From assembly GCF_021249345.1 (NCBI RefSeq), contig NZ_CP089588.1, positions 2,480,001-2,544,000 of the forward strand: DNA of 64,000 bases, given 5' to 3'. How positions within the stretch are numbered: the first letter of the stretch is position 1; each line of letters opens with the position of its first letter. The stretch comes from Halobacterium wangiae. Its GTDB lineage: Archaea > Halobacteriota > Halobacteria > Halobacteriales > Halobacteriaceae. Shown piece by piece: positions 24,921 through 34,217 of the stretch. Below the pieces are notes generated by a model. The model saw only the letters and a program-made list of their open reading frames with translations, did no database searches and was not told the DNA's origin. A program made the position numbers and the translations under genes.

Positions 24921-26587
24921 GCACGCACACCGAACCCGACGCGCCCGTCACCAAGACTGAGGGCGTCGACACGGACGCGATCGAGGCACTGCTGGGCGAC
25001 CACGTCCTCGACCGCGAGACCCACGGCAACGCAGAGGGCTTCGTCGTGCGCGCGGACGCAGTCCAGGACGTGCTCCAGACGCTCAAGGACGAGGCCGGCT
25101 TCGACCACCTCTCCTGTCTGACGGCCGAGGAGCACTCGGACCGCTTCGAGAGCATCTACCACCTAAAGCAGTACGACGACCCGACCAACGAACTCAGTAT
25201 CATCGTCCCGACCTCCCGCGAGGAGCCGGTCAGCGAGTCCGCGGAACCGGTGTTCCGTGGCGCCGACTGGCACGAACGGGAGGCCTACGACCTGGTAGGC
25301 GTCCAGTACGAGGACCACCCGAACCTCAAGCGCATCCTCCTGCCGGAGACCTGGCAGGGCCACCCGCTCGGCCTCGACTACAACCAGGACAAGCCCCAGA
25401 TCGTCACGTTCGACGAACACAAGAACCCACTCGAGGAGGACCACCTGAACGAGGAAGGTGGGGACACGATGTTCCTCAACATCGGCCCCCACCACCCCGC
25501 CACGCACGGTGTCCTCCACATCGAGACGGTGCTCGACGGTGAGCAGGTCGCCGCCGTCAACCCGGACGTCGGCTACCTCCACCGCTGCGAGGAGCAGATG
25601 TGCCAGCAGGGCACCTACCGCTACCAGATCATGCCCTACCCCGACCGCTGGGACTACGGTCCGGGTGGCATCATCAACGAGTGGTCCTACGCGCGTGCGG
25701 CCGAGGACCTCGCGGACATCGAGGTCCCCGAGTACGCACAGGTTCTGCGTACGATGGGCGCGGAGATGTGTCGCATCACCTGCCACCTGCTGGCGACCGG
25801 CACGTTCGCCCTCGACATCTACGGCGACTTCACGGCCATCTTCATGTACGCCATGCAGGACCGCGAGAAGATGCAGAATCTCCTCGAGGACCTCACCGGC
25901 CAGCGCATGATGTTCAACTACCTCCGGCTCGGTGGCGTCGTCTGGGACATCCCCGAACCCCGCGAGGAGTACTTCGAGAAGGTCCGTGACGTCCTCGACG
26001 AGATGCCCGAGCGTCTCGAGGAGTACCACGACCTCATCACGAGCAACGAGATCTTCCAGTCGCGGTGTATCGACACCGGCTACCTGGACCCGGAGACGGC
26101 CAAGGACTACGGCGTCACCGGACCGGTCGCCCGCGGATCGGGCATCGACTACGACCTCCGCCGGGACGACCCCTACGGCTACTACGACCAGCTCGACTGG
26201 GACGTCGTCACCGAGGACGGCGGCGACAACTACTCGCGACTCCTCGTCCGGCTCCGCGAAGTCGAGGAGTCCGCGCGCATCATCGAACAGTGCGTCGACC
26301 TGCTCGAGGACTGGCCCGAGGACGAACGCGACATCCAGGCCAACGTCCCGCGCACGCTGAAGCCCGAGGCCGGCAAGGAGACGTACAAGGCCGTCGAGGG
26401 AGCGAAGGGCGAACTCGGCATCTACATCCGCTCGGACGGCACGGAGAAGCCCGGACGGTTCAAGATCCGGAGTCCGTGTTACTGCAACCTCGCAGCGCTC
26501 GAGGAGATGTCCACGGGCGAGTACGTGCCGGACCTCATCGCGACGCTCGGCAGCCTCGACGTCATTCTCGGGGAGGTGGACCGGTAG
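24917..26587 (+). CDS. nuoCD: NADH-quinone oxidoreductase-like complex, fused subunits C and D
   Basis: A 556-residue fusion. Residues about 1-160 are NuoC-like (with GADWHEREAYDLVGVQYEDHP and RILLPETWQGHPL), joined by a short linker to the NuoD/49-kDa part (about 180-556). The latter has NIGPHHPATHGVLH, the quinone-site His and Tyr region, and the C-terminal KIRSPCYCNLAALEEM. The NuoD part descends from the NiFe-hydrogenase large subunit but lacks its Ni-binding cysteines. The fused form is known in some bacteria and in haloarchaea. It abuts nuoH directly (stop 26585-26587, start 26588). Confidence 0.95.
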   Translation: MSTHTEPDAPVTKTEGVDTDAIEALLGDHVLDRETHGNAEGFVVRADAVQDVLQTLKDEAGFDHLSCLTAEEHSDRFESIYHLKQYDDPTNELSIIVPTSREEPVSESAEPVFRGADWHEREAYDLVGVQYEDHPNLKRILLPETWQGHPLGLDYNQDKPQIVTFDEHKNPLEEDHLNEEGGDTMFLNIGPHHPATHGVLHIETVLDGEQVAAVNPDVGYLHRCEEQMCQQGTYRYQIMPYPDRWDYGPGGIINEWSYARAAEDLADIEVPEYAQVLRTMGAEMCRITCHLLATGTFALDIYGDFTAIFMYAMQDREKMQNLLEDLTGQRMMFNYLRLGGVVWDIPEPREEYFEKVRDVLDEMPERLEEYHDLITSNEIFQSRCIDTGYLDPETAKDYGVTGPVARGSGIDYDLRRDDPYGYYDQLDWDVVTEDGGDNYSRLLVRLREVEESARIIEQCVDLLEDWPEDERDIQANVPRTLKPEAGKETYKAVEGAKGELGIYIRSDGTEKPGRFKIRSPCYCNLAALEEMSTGEYVPDLIATLGSLDVILGEVDR

Positions 26588-27643
26588 ATGGCGACGCCGA
26601 CTCCGCTCCCCGACACGATCAACCGCTTGCTGGGCATCGATGGCTTCGGCGGGGAGCTCCTCTCGATGTTCCTCGCGGCGTTCCTCATCGGGAACATCAT
26701 GCTGGCGATGACCGCCGTCGCCGGCCCGTGGGCCAAGCGGAAGATCACCGCCGCGTTCACCGACCGCATCGCGGTCAACCGGGTCGGCCCGTTCGGCCTG
26801 CTCATCATCGTGGCGGACGCCGTCCGCCTCCTCTCGAAGGAGCTCATCATCCCGGAGAACGTCGACCGCCCCGCCTTCGACCTCGCACCCATCGTGCTCG
26901 CGTCGTCGGCGCTGCTGGCGTTCGCCGTCATCCCTATGGGCAGCGGCATCCAGCTCGCGGACCCCGAGACGGGGCTCGTGTTCGTCTTCGCCGTCGCGTC
27001 CATCGCGAGTCTCGGACTCCTGATGGGCGGCTACGCGTCGAACAACAAGTTCAGTCTGCTGGGCGGCCTGCGCGCGGTCGCGCAGAACCTCGCCTACGAG
27101 ATCCCCCTCGTCATCACGGCGGCGTCCGTCGTGCTGTTCACGGGGACCCTCCAGCTGAGCGAGATCGTCGCCATCCAGCAGAACACGACGCTCGCGGTCG
27201 TCGCCGGCATCCGCATCCCGGCGTGGTTCGCGTTCGTCAACCCGTTCGCGTTCGCGCTGTTCGTCGTGGCGAACCTCGCCGAGATCGGCCGCAACCCCTT
27301 CGACACGCCGGAGGCGCCGACCGAGATCGTCGCGGGGTACCAGACGGAGTACTCCTCCGTGTACTTCGTGCTGTTCTACCTCGGCGAGTTCATCCACATC
27401 TTCCTCGGCGGCGCCATCATCGCGACGCTGTTCCTCGGCGGACCCGCGGGGCCGGTGCTGCCCGGCTTCGTCTGGTTCGTCATCAAGATCTGGGCGGTGT
27501 TCCTGTTCACGCAGTGGGCGCGGTCGGCGATCCCACGCGTGCGCATCGACCAGCTCATTGAGATCGGCTGGAAGGGCATGCTGGTGCTCTCGTTCGCCAA
27601 TCTCGTGCTCACTGCGGCAATCCTCGGGGTGACTGGACTATGA
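26588..27643 (+). CDS. nuoH: NADH-quinone oxidoreductase-like complex, subunit H
   Basis: A 351-residue membrane subunit with about eight hydrophobic segments that forms the base of the quinone cavity and the first proton half-channel. Family marks include RIAVNRVGPFGLL (first loop), the cytosolic loop PFDTPEAPTEIVAGYQTEYS (charged residues that link quinone chemistry to the membrane arm) and FLFTQWARSAIPRVRIDQL near the C-terminus. Its last four bases overlap the nuoI start (27640-27643). Confidence 0.95.
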   Translation: MATPTPLPDTINRLLGIDGFGGELLSMFLAAFLIGNIMLAMTAVAGPWAKRKITAAFTDRIAVNRVGPFGLLIIVADAVRLLSKELIIPENVDRPAFDLAPIVLASSALLAFAVIPMGSGIQLADPETGLVFVFAVASIASLGLLMGGYASNNKFSLLGGLRAVAQNLAYEIPLVITAASVVLFTGTLQLSEIVAIQQNTTLAVVAGIRIPAWFAFVNPFAFALFVVANLAEIGRNPFDTPEAPTEIVAGYQTEYSSVYFVLFYLGEFIHIFLGGAIIATLFLGGPAGPVLPGFVWFVIKIWAVFLFTQWARSAIPRVRIDQLIEIGWKGMLVLSFANLVLTAAILGVTGL

Positions 27644-28101
27644 TCGGACTCCTGAAATCGATGGCAACGACGATGAAACACGCACTCGACGGTGAGACGT
27701 TCACCGTCGAGTATCCGGACGAAGCGCCCGAGGTGAGTCCACGCTTCCGCGGCGTGCACAAGTTCAGCCAGGAGCGCTGCATCTGGTGTCGACAGTGCGA
27801 GAAGGTCTGTCCGAACGACACGATCCAGATCGTGACGGACAAGCAGCGCAACGGCGAGGAGTACAACCTCCACGTCGGCCAGTGCATCTACTGTCGGCTC
27901 TGCGAGGAGGTGTGTCCCGTCGACGCGATCCTGCTCACCGAGCAGTTCGAGTTCACGGGCGACACGAAACACGACCTCGTGTTCAACAAAGAACAGCTGA
28001 AGAACGTACCGTGGTACAAGGACATCGACCCGCTCGCGTCCCGGGAACCCGACAGAGGAGCCTGGATCGGCGAGGGTGAAGGCGAGGTCGACTACCAGTA
28101 A
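27640..28101 (+). CDS. nuoI: NADH-quinone oxidoreductase-like complex, subunit I (two 4Fe-4S clusters)
   Basis: A 153-residue ferredoxin-type subunit binding clusters N6a and N6b through two CxxCxxCxxxCP motifs: C47, C50, C53, C57 and C82, C85, C88, C92. With NuoEFG genes absent, NuoI is the likely entry point for electrons, perhaps from a soluble ferredoxin-like donor or an unidentified input module. A gap of 60 nt, with a possible weak promoter, follows before nuoJ1. Confidence 0.95.
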   Translation: MIGLLKSMATTMKHALDGETFTVEYPDEAPEVSPRFRGVHKFSQERCIWCRQCEKVCPNDTIQIVTDKQRNGEEYNLHVGQCIYCRLCEEVCPVDAILLTEQFEFTGDTKHDLVFNKEQLKNVPWYKDIDPLASREPDRGAWIGEGEGEVDYQ

Positions 28102-28161
28102 TCACGGACGCCCGTCTCGAAATGTTGAAAGGGCGTATTTGCGAATCACAAGGTGACTGAA

Positions 28162-28431
28162 ATGGTATACGAAATACTCGCGTTCGGACTGTTCGCCCTG
28201 GTCACAGTGGCGAGTAGCCTGGGCGCTGTCCTGGTGGAGGACGTGTGGCACTCCGCGCTGCTGCTGGGGGTCTCACTGCTGAGCTTCGCCGTCCACTACG
28301 TTATGTTACAGGCGGAGTTCGTGGCGGCGATGCAGGTCCTCGTCTACGTGGGCGGGGTTCTCATCCTCATCACGTTCGCAGTGATGCTCACACGTCATCC
28401 TGGTCGTACAGAGGAGGTGACTAACGCGTGA
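28162..28431 (+). CDS. nuoJ1: NADH-quinone oxidoreductase-like complex, N-terminal half of subunit J
   Basis: An 89-residue protein with three hydrophobic segments, corresponding to the first half of NuoJ (LGAVLVEDVWHSALLLGVSL, then EFVAAMQVLVYVGGVLILITF with the conserved pi-bulge-like helix). A GTG at 28153 would give three more residues; the ATG was preferred. The remainder of NuoJ is encoded by the next gene, with which it overlaps by 4 bp (GTGA, 28428-28431). Confidence 0.9.
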   Translation: MVYEILAFGLFALVTVASSLGAVLVEDVWHSALLLGVSLLSFAVHYVMLQAEFVAAMQVLVYVGGVLILITFAVMLTRHPGRTEEVTNA

Positions 28432-28745
28432 CGACGCGCCCGCGGCTCCGAAACCCGAGAACGTTCGTTCCGGGCATCGTCGCCGTCGCACTGTTCGCCG
28501 TGATGGCGGCAGTGTTCGTCGGCGCCGGATTCGACACGGCCGCCGGCTTCCCGGCGGACGCGAACATCACGGCCACCATCGGCTACGCGCTGATGGGGCT
28601 GCTGGAGTTCGGCGGCGAATCCATCGTCAGCAGCGAAGGATTCCTGGCCGCATTCATCATCGTCGCCCTGCTGCTCGACGCGGCACTGGAGGGCTCGGTG
28701 ATGCTGGCCGAACGCGATCTGCGGGGAGGTGACGACGAGCGATGA
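28428..28745 (+). CDS. nuoJ2: NADH-quinone oxidoreductase-like complex, C-terminal half of subunit J
   Basis: A 105-residue protein with two hydrophobic segments (about 15-40 and 65-88), matching the second half of NuoJ. It starts with GTG inside the nuoJ1 stop. The split nuoJ is a known haloarchaeal trait, not a frameshift: both halves have intact starts and stops and are translationally coupled. The ends of nuoJ2 and nuoK overlap by ATGA (28742-28745). Confidence 0.85.
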   Translation: MTTRPRLRNPRTFVPGIVAVALFAVMAAVFVGAGFDTAAGFPADANITATIGYALMGLLEFGGESIVSSEGFLAAFIIVALLLDAALEGSVMLAERDLRGGDDER

Positions 28746-29047
28746 CTGTCGCCGTCGAGTACTACCTCCTGCTGTCCGCGGCCGTGTTCTGCACGGGCCT
28801 GTTCGGCGTGCTGACCCGCGAGAACGCCCTGATGTTCCTCATCAGCGTCGAGCTGATGCTGAACGCGGCGAACATCAACCTCGTGGCGTTCTCCCACTAC
28901 TACGGCAACATCACGGGGCAGGTGTTCAGCCTGCTCACGATGGCGCTCGCTGCCGCCGAGGTCGCGATCGGCCTCGGCATCATCCTCGTACTGTATCGCA
29001 ACTTCGACGACATCGACGTGCGGAAAGCGACGACGATGAGGTGGTAA
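28742..29047 (+). CDS. nuoK: NADH-quinone oxidoreductase-like complex, subunit K
   Basis: A 101-residue MrpC-like membrane subunit with three hydrophobic segments. Conserved Glu residues in the second and third segments (FLISVELMLNAANINLV and AAAEVAIGLGIILV) are the half-channel carboxylates of complex I. The length is standard. It starts inside the nuoJ2 stop and is followed by nuoL after one base. Confidence 0.95.
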   Translation: MTVAVEYYLLLSAAVFCTGLFGVLTRENALMFLISVELMLNAANINLVAFSHYYGNITGQVFSLLTMALAAAEVAIGLGIILVLYRNFDDIDVRKATTMRW

Positions 29048-29048
29048 G

Positions 29049-31127
29049 ATGGTAGGTGCATTCGACTTCGCGCCCGCGATTCCGCTGCTGCCGTTCGCAT
29101 CGTTCCTCATCGCGCTGGTGGTGGGCTACTTCGCCCCACGTCTGCTGCCGAAGGGCGGCGCGGTGCCCGGCATCCTGGCGACCGCCGGCTCGCTCGCGCT
29201 CTCGGTGTGGGCGTTCCTCACGGTGAGTGGAGGCAGTTACCACGCCGAGACGGTGTACACGTGGGTGGTGGCAGAACAGGCGTTCAGCCTCCACTTCGGC
29301 ATCCTGCTGGACCCGCTGTCGACGATGATGCTCGTCATCGTCTCGCTGGTCGCGTTCCTCGTCCACGTGTTCAGCCTCGGCTACATGAACGACGAGGGCG
29401 AGACGGGCCTCCCCCGGTACTACGCCGGCCTCGGCCTGTTCACGTTCTCGATGCTCTCGTTCGTCATCGCGGACAACCTCCTGATGGCGTTCATGTTCTT
29501 CGAGCTGGTCGGGCTCTGCTCGTTCCTGCTCATCGGGTTCTGGTTCCGCGAGCCCGGCCCGCCGAGTGCCGCGAAGAAGGCGTTCCTGGTCACCCGCTTC
29601 GGTGACTACTTCTTCCTCATCGGCGTCGTCGGCATCTTCGCGACGTTCGGCACGTCGCGGTTCATCGCGACGGGTGAGGGCGCAGAGAGCTTCCCGCACC
29701 TGGCCGAACTGGCCATCCAGGCCGTCAACGGCGAGGGGACGATGCCCGAACACGTGGCGTCGTTCCTCGACGTAATCGGCATGAGCGCCCAGTCGTGGTT
29801 CGCCATCCTGGGCCTGCTCGTGCTCGGCGGCGTCGTCGGGAAGTCCGCGCAGTTCCCGCTGCACACGTGGCTGCCCGACGCGATGGAGGGCCCGACGCCC
29901 GTCTCCGCGCTCATCCACGCCGCGACGATGGTGGCGGCCGGCGTCTACCTCGTCGCGCGCATGTACGGCTTCTACGCGCTGCTCCCGACCGTCCTCGCCA
30001 TCATCGCGCTGGTCGGCGGGTTCACGGCGCTGTTCGCCGCGACGATGGGCGTCGTGAAGGACGAACTGAAACAGGTGCTCGCGTACTCGACCATCAGCCA
30101 GTACGGCTACATGATGCTCGGGCTGGGGGCCGGTGGCTACGTCGCCGCGACCTTCCACCTGATGACCCACGCGTTCTTCAAGGCACTGCTGTTCCTCGGC
30201 GCCGGGTCGGTCATCATCGCGATGCACCACAACGAGAACATGTGGGACATGGGCGGCCTCAAGGAGAAGATGCCCGTGACCTACTACACGTTCCTCTCTG
30301 GGAGCCTCGCGCTCGCCGGCATCGTGCCGTTCGCGGGCTTCTGGTCGAAGGACGAGGTGCTGTACTACGCCGTCAACTACGGTGCGGGCGAGACGCCGAT
30401 CCTGCTCGCAGCGTACGCGATGGGCCTGCTCGCGGTGCTGTTCACGGGCTTCTACACGTTCCGCATGGTGTTCCTCACCTTCCACGGAGACGCACGCACG
30501 GAGACAGCCCGCGACCCCCACGGCGTCGGCTGGAACGTGAAGTTCCCGCTCGTCGTGCTCGGCGTCCTCGCGGCCACGGCCGGTCTCGTCAACATGACGC
30601 CCGTCGCCGAGTTCACGGGCGCGCACATCGAGTTCCTCCACCAGTGGCTGGTGATCCCCGAGGGCAGCGACTTCGCCGCGCTCGGCTACGACCAGTACCA
30701 CCACCTGCTCGTCGACTTCTCGGGCTACGGCGAGGCCGAACTCTCGCCGCTCCTGCCCGCGGCACTGTCGCTGGCGCTCGCGCTCACCGGCGCGGGTCTG
30801 GCGTGGTTCCTCTACAGCGGCGACGAGCCGGAGGAACACACCGAGAAGCTCGGCAGCGCCAAGACGGTACTGTACAACAACTACTACCAGGACGAGTACC
30901 AGGTGTGGCTCGCCGAGGGGCTCACGCTCCCGCTCGCACGCGCGGCCAACACCTTCGACCAGGGCATCGTCGACGGCGTCGTCAACGGCGTCAGCAGCGT
31001 GAGCCTGTTCGCCGGCGGTCGCATCAAGCGCGTACAGGACGGGCTGGTGACCCACTACGCCGCGATGCTGGCGATCGGTCTGGTCGCACTCCTGGTGGCC
31101 TTCGGCCTCCTCGGGGGGTGGTTCTGA
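29049..31127 (+). CDS. nuoL: NADH-quinone oxidoreductase-like complex, antiporter-like subunit L
   Basis: A 692-residue membrane subunit with about 16 hydrophobic segments and a C-terminal extension that includes the lateral helix region. The proton-channel core has MFFELVGLCSFLLIGFWF with the conserved Glu, and HTWLPDAMEGPTPVSALI, where MrpA/D-type Lys and His residues occur (SKDEVLYYAV near residue 440 holds another conserved Lys). It is the most distal antiporter unit. It directly abuts nuoM (stop 31125-31127, start 31128). Confidence 0.95.
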   Translation: MVGAFDFAPAIPLLPFASFLIALVVGYFAPRLLPKGGAVPGILATAGSLALSVWAFLTVSGGSYHAETVYTWVVAEQAFSLHFGILLDPLSTMMLVIVSLVAFLVHVFSLGYMNDEGETGLPRYYAGLGLFTFSMLSFVIADNLLMAFMFFELVGLCSFLLIGFWFREPGPPSAAKKAFLVTRFGDYFFLIGVVGIFATFGTSRFIATGEGAESFPHLAELAIQAVNGEGTMPEHVASFLDVIGMSAQSWFAILGLLVLGGVVGKSAQFPLHTWLPDAMEGPTPVSALIHAATMVAAGVYLVARMYGFYALLPTVLAIIALVGGFTALFAATMGVVKDELKQVLAYSTISQYGYMMLGLGAGGYVAATFHLMTHAFFKALLFLGAGSVIIAMHHNENMWDMGGLKEKMPVTYYTFLSGSLALAGIVPFAGFWSKDEVLYYAVNYGAGETPILLAAYAMGLLAVLFTGFYTFRMVFLTFHGDARTETARDPHGVGWNVKFPLVVLGVLAATAGLVNMTPVAEFTGAHIEFLHQWLVIPEGSDFAALGYDQYHHLLVDFSGYGEAELSPLLPAALSLALALTGAGLAWFLYSGDEPEEHTEKLGSAKTVLYNNYYQDEYQVWLAEGLTLPLARAANTFDQGIVDGVVNGVSSVSLFAGGRIKRVQDGLVTHYAAMLAIGLVALLVAFGLLGGWF

Positions 31128-32681
31128 ATGATTATCGAAGCACTCATCGCCGTCACGCTAATCTCGGCCATCGTCGTGATGCTCGCTCCCGACCGGGTTG
31201 CGGGCAAACTGGCGCTCGGCCTCAGTCTGCTCCCCGTCGTGGGGAGCCTCTGGATGTACGCGCAGTTCGACGCGGTCGGCAACGCCCTCTTCGACGAGGG
31301 GAGCCTCGCGTTCGAGACGATGACGCAGTGGATCACGGTCGGTCCGTACACGCTCAACTGGCACGTCGGCGTCGACGGCATCAGCATGCCGCTCGTCGTC
31401 CTGACGACGGTGCTCACGTCGCTGGCAATCATGAGCGCGTGGACGCCCATCGACTCCCGGCAGAGCCAGTTCTACGCGCTCATGCTGTTCATGGAGGCGA
31501 GCCTGCTGGGCGTCTTCACGGCGCTGGACTTCATCGTCTGGTTCGTCTTCTGGGAGTTCGTCCTCGTGCCGATGTACTTCCTCATCGGTATCTGGGGCGG
31601 GCCGCGCCGGAAGTACGCCGCGATCAAGTTCTTCGTCTACACGAACGTCGCCAGCCTGGTGATGTTCATCGGGTTCGTGGCGCTCGTCTTCGCCCTGCCC
31701 GTCGCGACGATGGACCTGCCCACCATCGCGGAGGCGCTCCGGGTGGGCGACTTCCAGACGACGTACGGACTCGGTGCCGAGGGCCTGAAGGTCGTCGCGT
31801 TCTTCGCGATGTTCTTCGGCTTCGCGGTGAAGGTGCCGACGATCCCGCTGCACACGTGGCTGCCGGACGCCCACGTGCAGGCGCCCACGCCGGCCTCGGT
31901 GATGCTGGCGGGCGTCCTCCTGAAGATGGGTACGTACGCCCTGCTCCGGTTCAACTTCACGCTCCTGCCAGACGTCGCCGCCACCTACGCGGTGCCCATC
32001 GCCGCCATCGCGGTGGCGTCGGTCATCTACGGGGCGATGCTCGCACTCGCACAGCAGGACCTCAAGCGCATCGTGGCGTACTCCTCGGTGTCCTCGATGG
32101 GCTACGTCATCCTCGGCCTCGTCGCGTACAACCACTACGGACTCGGTGGCGCGACGTTCCAGATGGTCGCCCACGGCCTCATCTCCGGGCTGATGTTCAT
32201 GTGCGTCGGTGTCATCTACAACACCGCCCACACCCGGATGGTCGGGGACCTCTCGGGCATCGCGGACCGGATGCCCGTCACCGCGGCGGTGTTCGTCGCG
32301 GCCGCGTTCGGCTACATGGGCCTGCCGCTGATGGCCGGCTTCGCCGGCGAAGTGTTCATCTTCCTCGGCGGCTTCGAGGCCACGTTCGCGTACGCCCAGC
32401 TGTTCACGGCGCTGGCGATGTTCGGCATCGTCATCGTCGCGGGCTATCTCCTGTTCGCCATGCAGCGGGTCCTCTTCGGCCCGTTCCGCGCGGACACGGA
32501 CTACGACATCGTGCCGGCGGCACTCCACGACACGACGCCCATCGTCGTGTTGCTACTGCTGGTGATCCTGCTCGGCACGGTACCGGACGTGTTCTTCGCC
32601 ATGATCCTGGACGCCGTCGACCCGATGGTGGACGCCGTACCGTCTACGATCGCGCTGCCGTTCGGGGGTGAGTTCCTGTGA
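31128..32681 (+). CDS. nuoM: NADH-quinone oxidoreductase-like complex, antiporter-like subunit M
   Basis: A 517-residue membrane subunit of 13-14 hydrophobic segments. The signature HTWLPDAHVQAPTPASVMLA, preceded by a conserved Glu segment FVFWEFVLVPMYFLIG, identifies NuoM. Its final bases overlap the nuoN start (GTGA at 32678-32681). Proton pumping by the L/M/N set is coupled to quinone reduction in the peripheral arm. Confidence 0.95.
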   Translation: MIIEALIAVTLISAIVVMLAPDRVAGKLALGLSLLPVVGSLWMYAQFDAVGNALFDEGSLAFETMTQWITVGPYTLNWHVGVDGISMPLVVLTTVLTSLAIMSAWTPIDSRQSQFYALMLFMEASLLGVFTALDFIVWFVFWEFVLVPMYFLIGIWGGPRRKYAAIKFFVYTNVASLVMFIGFVALVFALPVATMDLPTIAEALRVGDFQTTYGLGAEGLKVVAFFAMFFGFAVKVPTIPLHTWLPDAHVQAPTPASVMLAGVLLKMGTYALLRFNFTLLPDVAATYAVPIAAIAVASVIYGAMLALAQQDLKRIVAYSSVSSMGYVILGLVAYNHYGLGGATFQMVAHGLISGLMFMCVGVIYNTAHTRMVGDLSGIADRMPVTAAVFVAAAFGYMGLPLMAGFAGEVFIFLGGFEATFAYAQLFTALAMFGIVIVAGYLLFAMQRVLFGPFRADTDYDIVPAALHDTTPIVVLLLLVILLGTVPDVFFAMILDAVDPMVDAVPSTIALPFGGEFL

Positions 32682-34162
32682 CGGAACTGCCACCCCTGAC
32701 CCCCCAGCTGATCCTGGGGGCGACCGCGCTGCTCGTCATCGGCGTGAGCGCAGTCGCACCCGACGAAGAGAGCAACGCCCTGCTCGCCGGTATCAGTGCG
32801 GCGGGCGCCCTGCTCACCGCTGGGGTCGCGGCGTGGTTCCTCGCGGCCGGGACCGGCGACTTCCAGTTCGTGCAGTTCGACGGCGCACTCGTCGTGGACG
32901 CGCTGAGCCTGTTCTTCGCGTTCATCGTCGGGAGCGTCGCGACGCTCGTCATCGTGGCGAGCTACGACTACCTCGAGGGCAGCGACAACCTCGCGACGTA
33001 CTACTCGCTGGTGTTGCTCGCCGCCACCGGGATGAGCCTGATGGCCTCGGCGAACAGCCTGGTGACGGTGTTCGTCAGCATCGAGCTGTCGAGTCTCCCG
33101 TCGTTCGCGCTGGTCGCGTTCCTGAAGAAGGACCGTGGTAGCGTGGAGTCGGGCCTGAAGTACTTCCTCATCGGGGCGCTGTCGTCGGCGGTGATGGCCT
33201 ACGGTATCAGCCTCATCTACGCGTCGACCGGCACCCTGCTGCTCCAGAACATCGCCGAGACGCTCGACACCCAGCAGTTCGTCGGCGTGCTCGGTCTGGG
33301 CATCGTGATGCTCACCGGCGGCTTCGCGTTCAAGACCGCCTCCGTGCCGTTCCACTTCTGGGCGCCGGAGGCCTACGAGGGCGCGCCCGCACCCATCAGC
33401 GCGTTCCTCTCCTCGGCGTCGAAGGCGGCCGGCTTCGCGGTCGCGTTCCGCGTGTTCACGACCGCCTTCCCGCTGGAGGCGCTGGCGACCACCGTCGTCG
33501 ACTGGTCGCTGCTGTTCGCGGTGCTCGCCGTCGTCACGATGACTCTCGGCAACTTCGCCGCGGCGACCCAGGACAACGTCAAGCGGATGCTCGCGTACTC
33601 CTCGGTGGGGCACGCGGGCTACGTGCTCATCGGCCTCGCCGCCATCCAGAGCGGCGCCGGCGCGGAGAACTCCTTCGTGCTCGGCGCGTCGATGATGCAT
33701 CTGCTCGTCTACGGCTTCATGAACACGGGCGCGTTCCTGTTCGTCGCGCTCGCCGAGTACTGGGGCGTCGGCCGGACGTTCGAGGACTACAACGGTCTCG
33801 CCGAACGCGCCCCCGTGGCGTGTGTCGCGATGACCGTGTTCGTGTTCAGCCTCGCCGGCCTCCCCGTGGGCGGTGGCTTCCTCTCGAAGTACCTCCTGTT
33901 CGCGGGCGCGGTCCAGTCCGGCTTCGCGTGGCTCGCCGCCATCGCGGCCCTCAACAGCGCGCTGTCGCTGTTCTACTACTCGCGGGTCGTGAAGGCCATC
34001 TGGATCGAGGACCCGGCCGACGACCTGACGCTGCGCGGTACGCCGACCGGCCTCTACGCCGCCGTCGTCGCCGCCGCCGTGGCGACGGTCGTGTTGCTGG
34101 TCGCCTTCGACCCCGTCGCGCAGACCGCGATTCACGCTGCTGGCGTCCTCTTCGGCGTCTAA
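32678..34162 (+). CDS. nuoN: NADH-quinone oxidoreductase-like complex, antiporter-like subunit N
   Basis: A 494-residue membrane subunit with 13-14 hydrophobic segments and the NuoN-type signature FHFWAPEAYEGAPAPISAFL (a Glu and Lys of the channel lie near it). It begins with GTG within the nuoM stop and is the last gene of the operon. No nuoE, F or G follows: the next gene has its own TATA-like element and encodes an unrelated phosphoesterase. The complex is therefore a complete membrane module without an NADH-input module. Confidence 0.94.
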   Translation: MTELPPLTPQLILGATALLVIGVSAVAPDEESNALLAGISAAGALLTAGVAAWFLAAGTGDFQFVQFDGALVVDALSLFFAFIVGSVATLVIVASYDYLEGSDNLATYYSLVLLAATGMSLMASANSLVTVFVSIELSSLPSFALVAFLKKDRGSVESGLKYFLIGALSSAVMAYGISLIYASTGTLLLQNIAETLDTQQFVGVLGLGIVMLTGGFAFKTASVPFHFWAPEAYEGAPAPISAFLSSASKAAGFAVAFRVFTTAFPLEALATTVVDWSLLFAVLAVVTMTLGNFAAATQDNVKRMLAYSSVGHAGYVLIGLAAIQSGAGAENSFVLGASMMHLLVYGFMNTGAFLFVALAEYWGVGRTFEDYNGLAERAPVACVAMTVFVFSLAGLPVGGGFLSKYLLFAGAVQSGFAWLAAIAALNSALSLFYYSRVVKAIWIEDPADDLTLRGTPTGLYAAVVAAAVATVVLLVAFDPVAQTAIHAAGVLFGV

Positions 34163-34183
34163 CGCCGGGGGGATACAGCGGTA

Positions 34184-34191
34184 CCTTTTAG
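34184..34191 (+). promoter_or_regulatory. TATA-like box of the RCK-DHH gene
   Basis: ccttttag is centred 30 nt before the ATG at 34218, with an intervening GC-rich stretch, giving a near-leaderless transcript. It marks the end of the nuo operon as a transcription unit. Confidence 0.5.
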
Positions 34192-34217
34192 CGGGCGGAC
34201 GCGATAGCACACACCGA

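Noticed and set aside
25163-27397. 744-codon open frame on the minus strand opposite nuoCD and nuoH
   Set aside because: High G+C genomes produce long antisense frames opposite real genes because the third codon position is mostly G or C. The translation is Arg/Asp/Val-rich without a domain, while the plus strand encodes complete, conserved subunits.
28162-28745. Frameshifted nuoJ pseudogene
   Set aside because: The two halves each have intact starts and stops with a 4-bp GTGA overlap, and a split nuoJ is a known haloarchaeal arrangement.
28980-31055. 691-codon minus-strand frame opposite nuoL
   Set aside because: Shadow of nuoL; the composition (Glu/Arg/Val/His-rich) has no hydrophobic segments or motifs, whereas nuoL has all expected ones.
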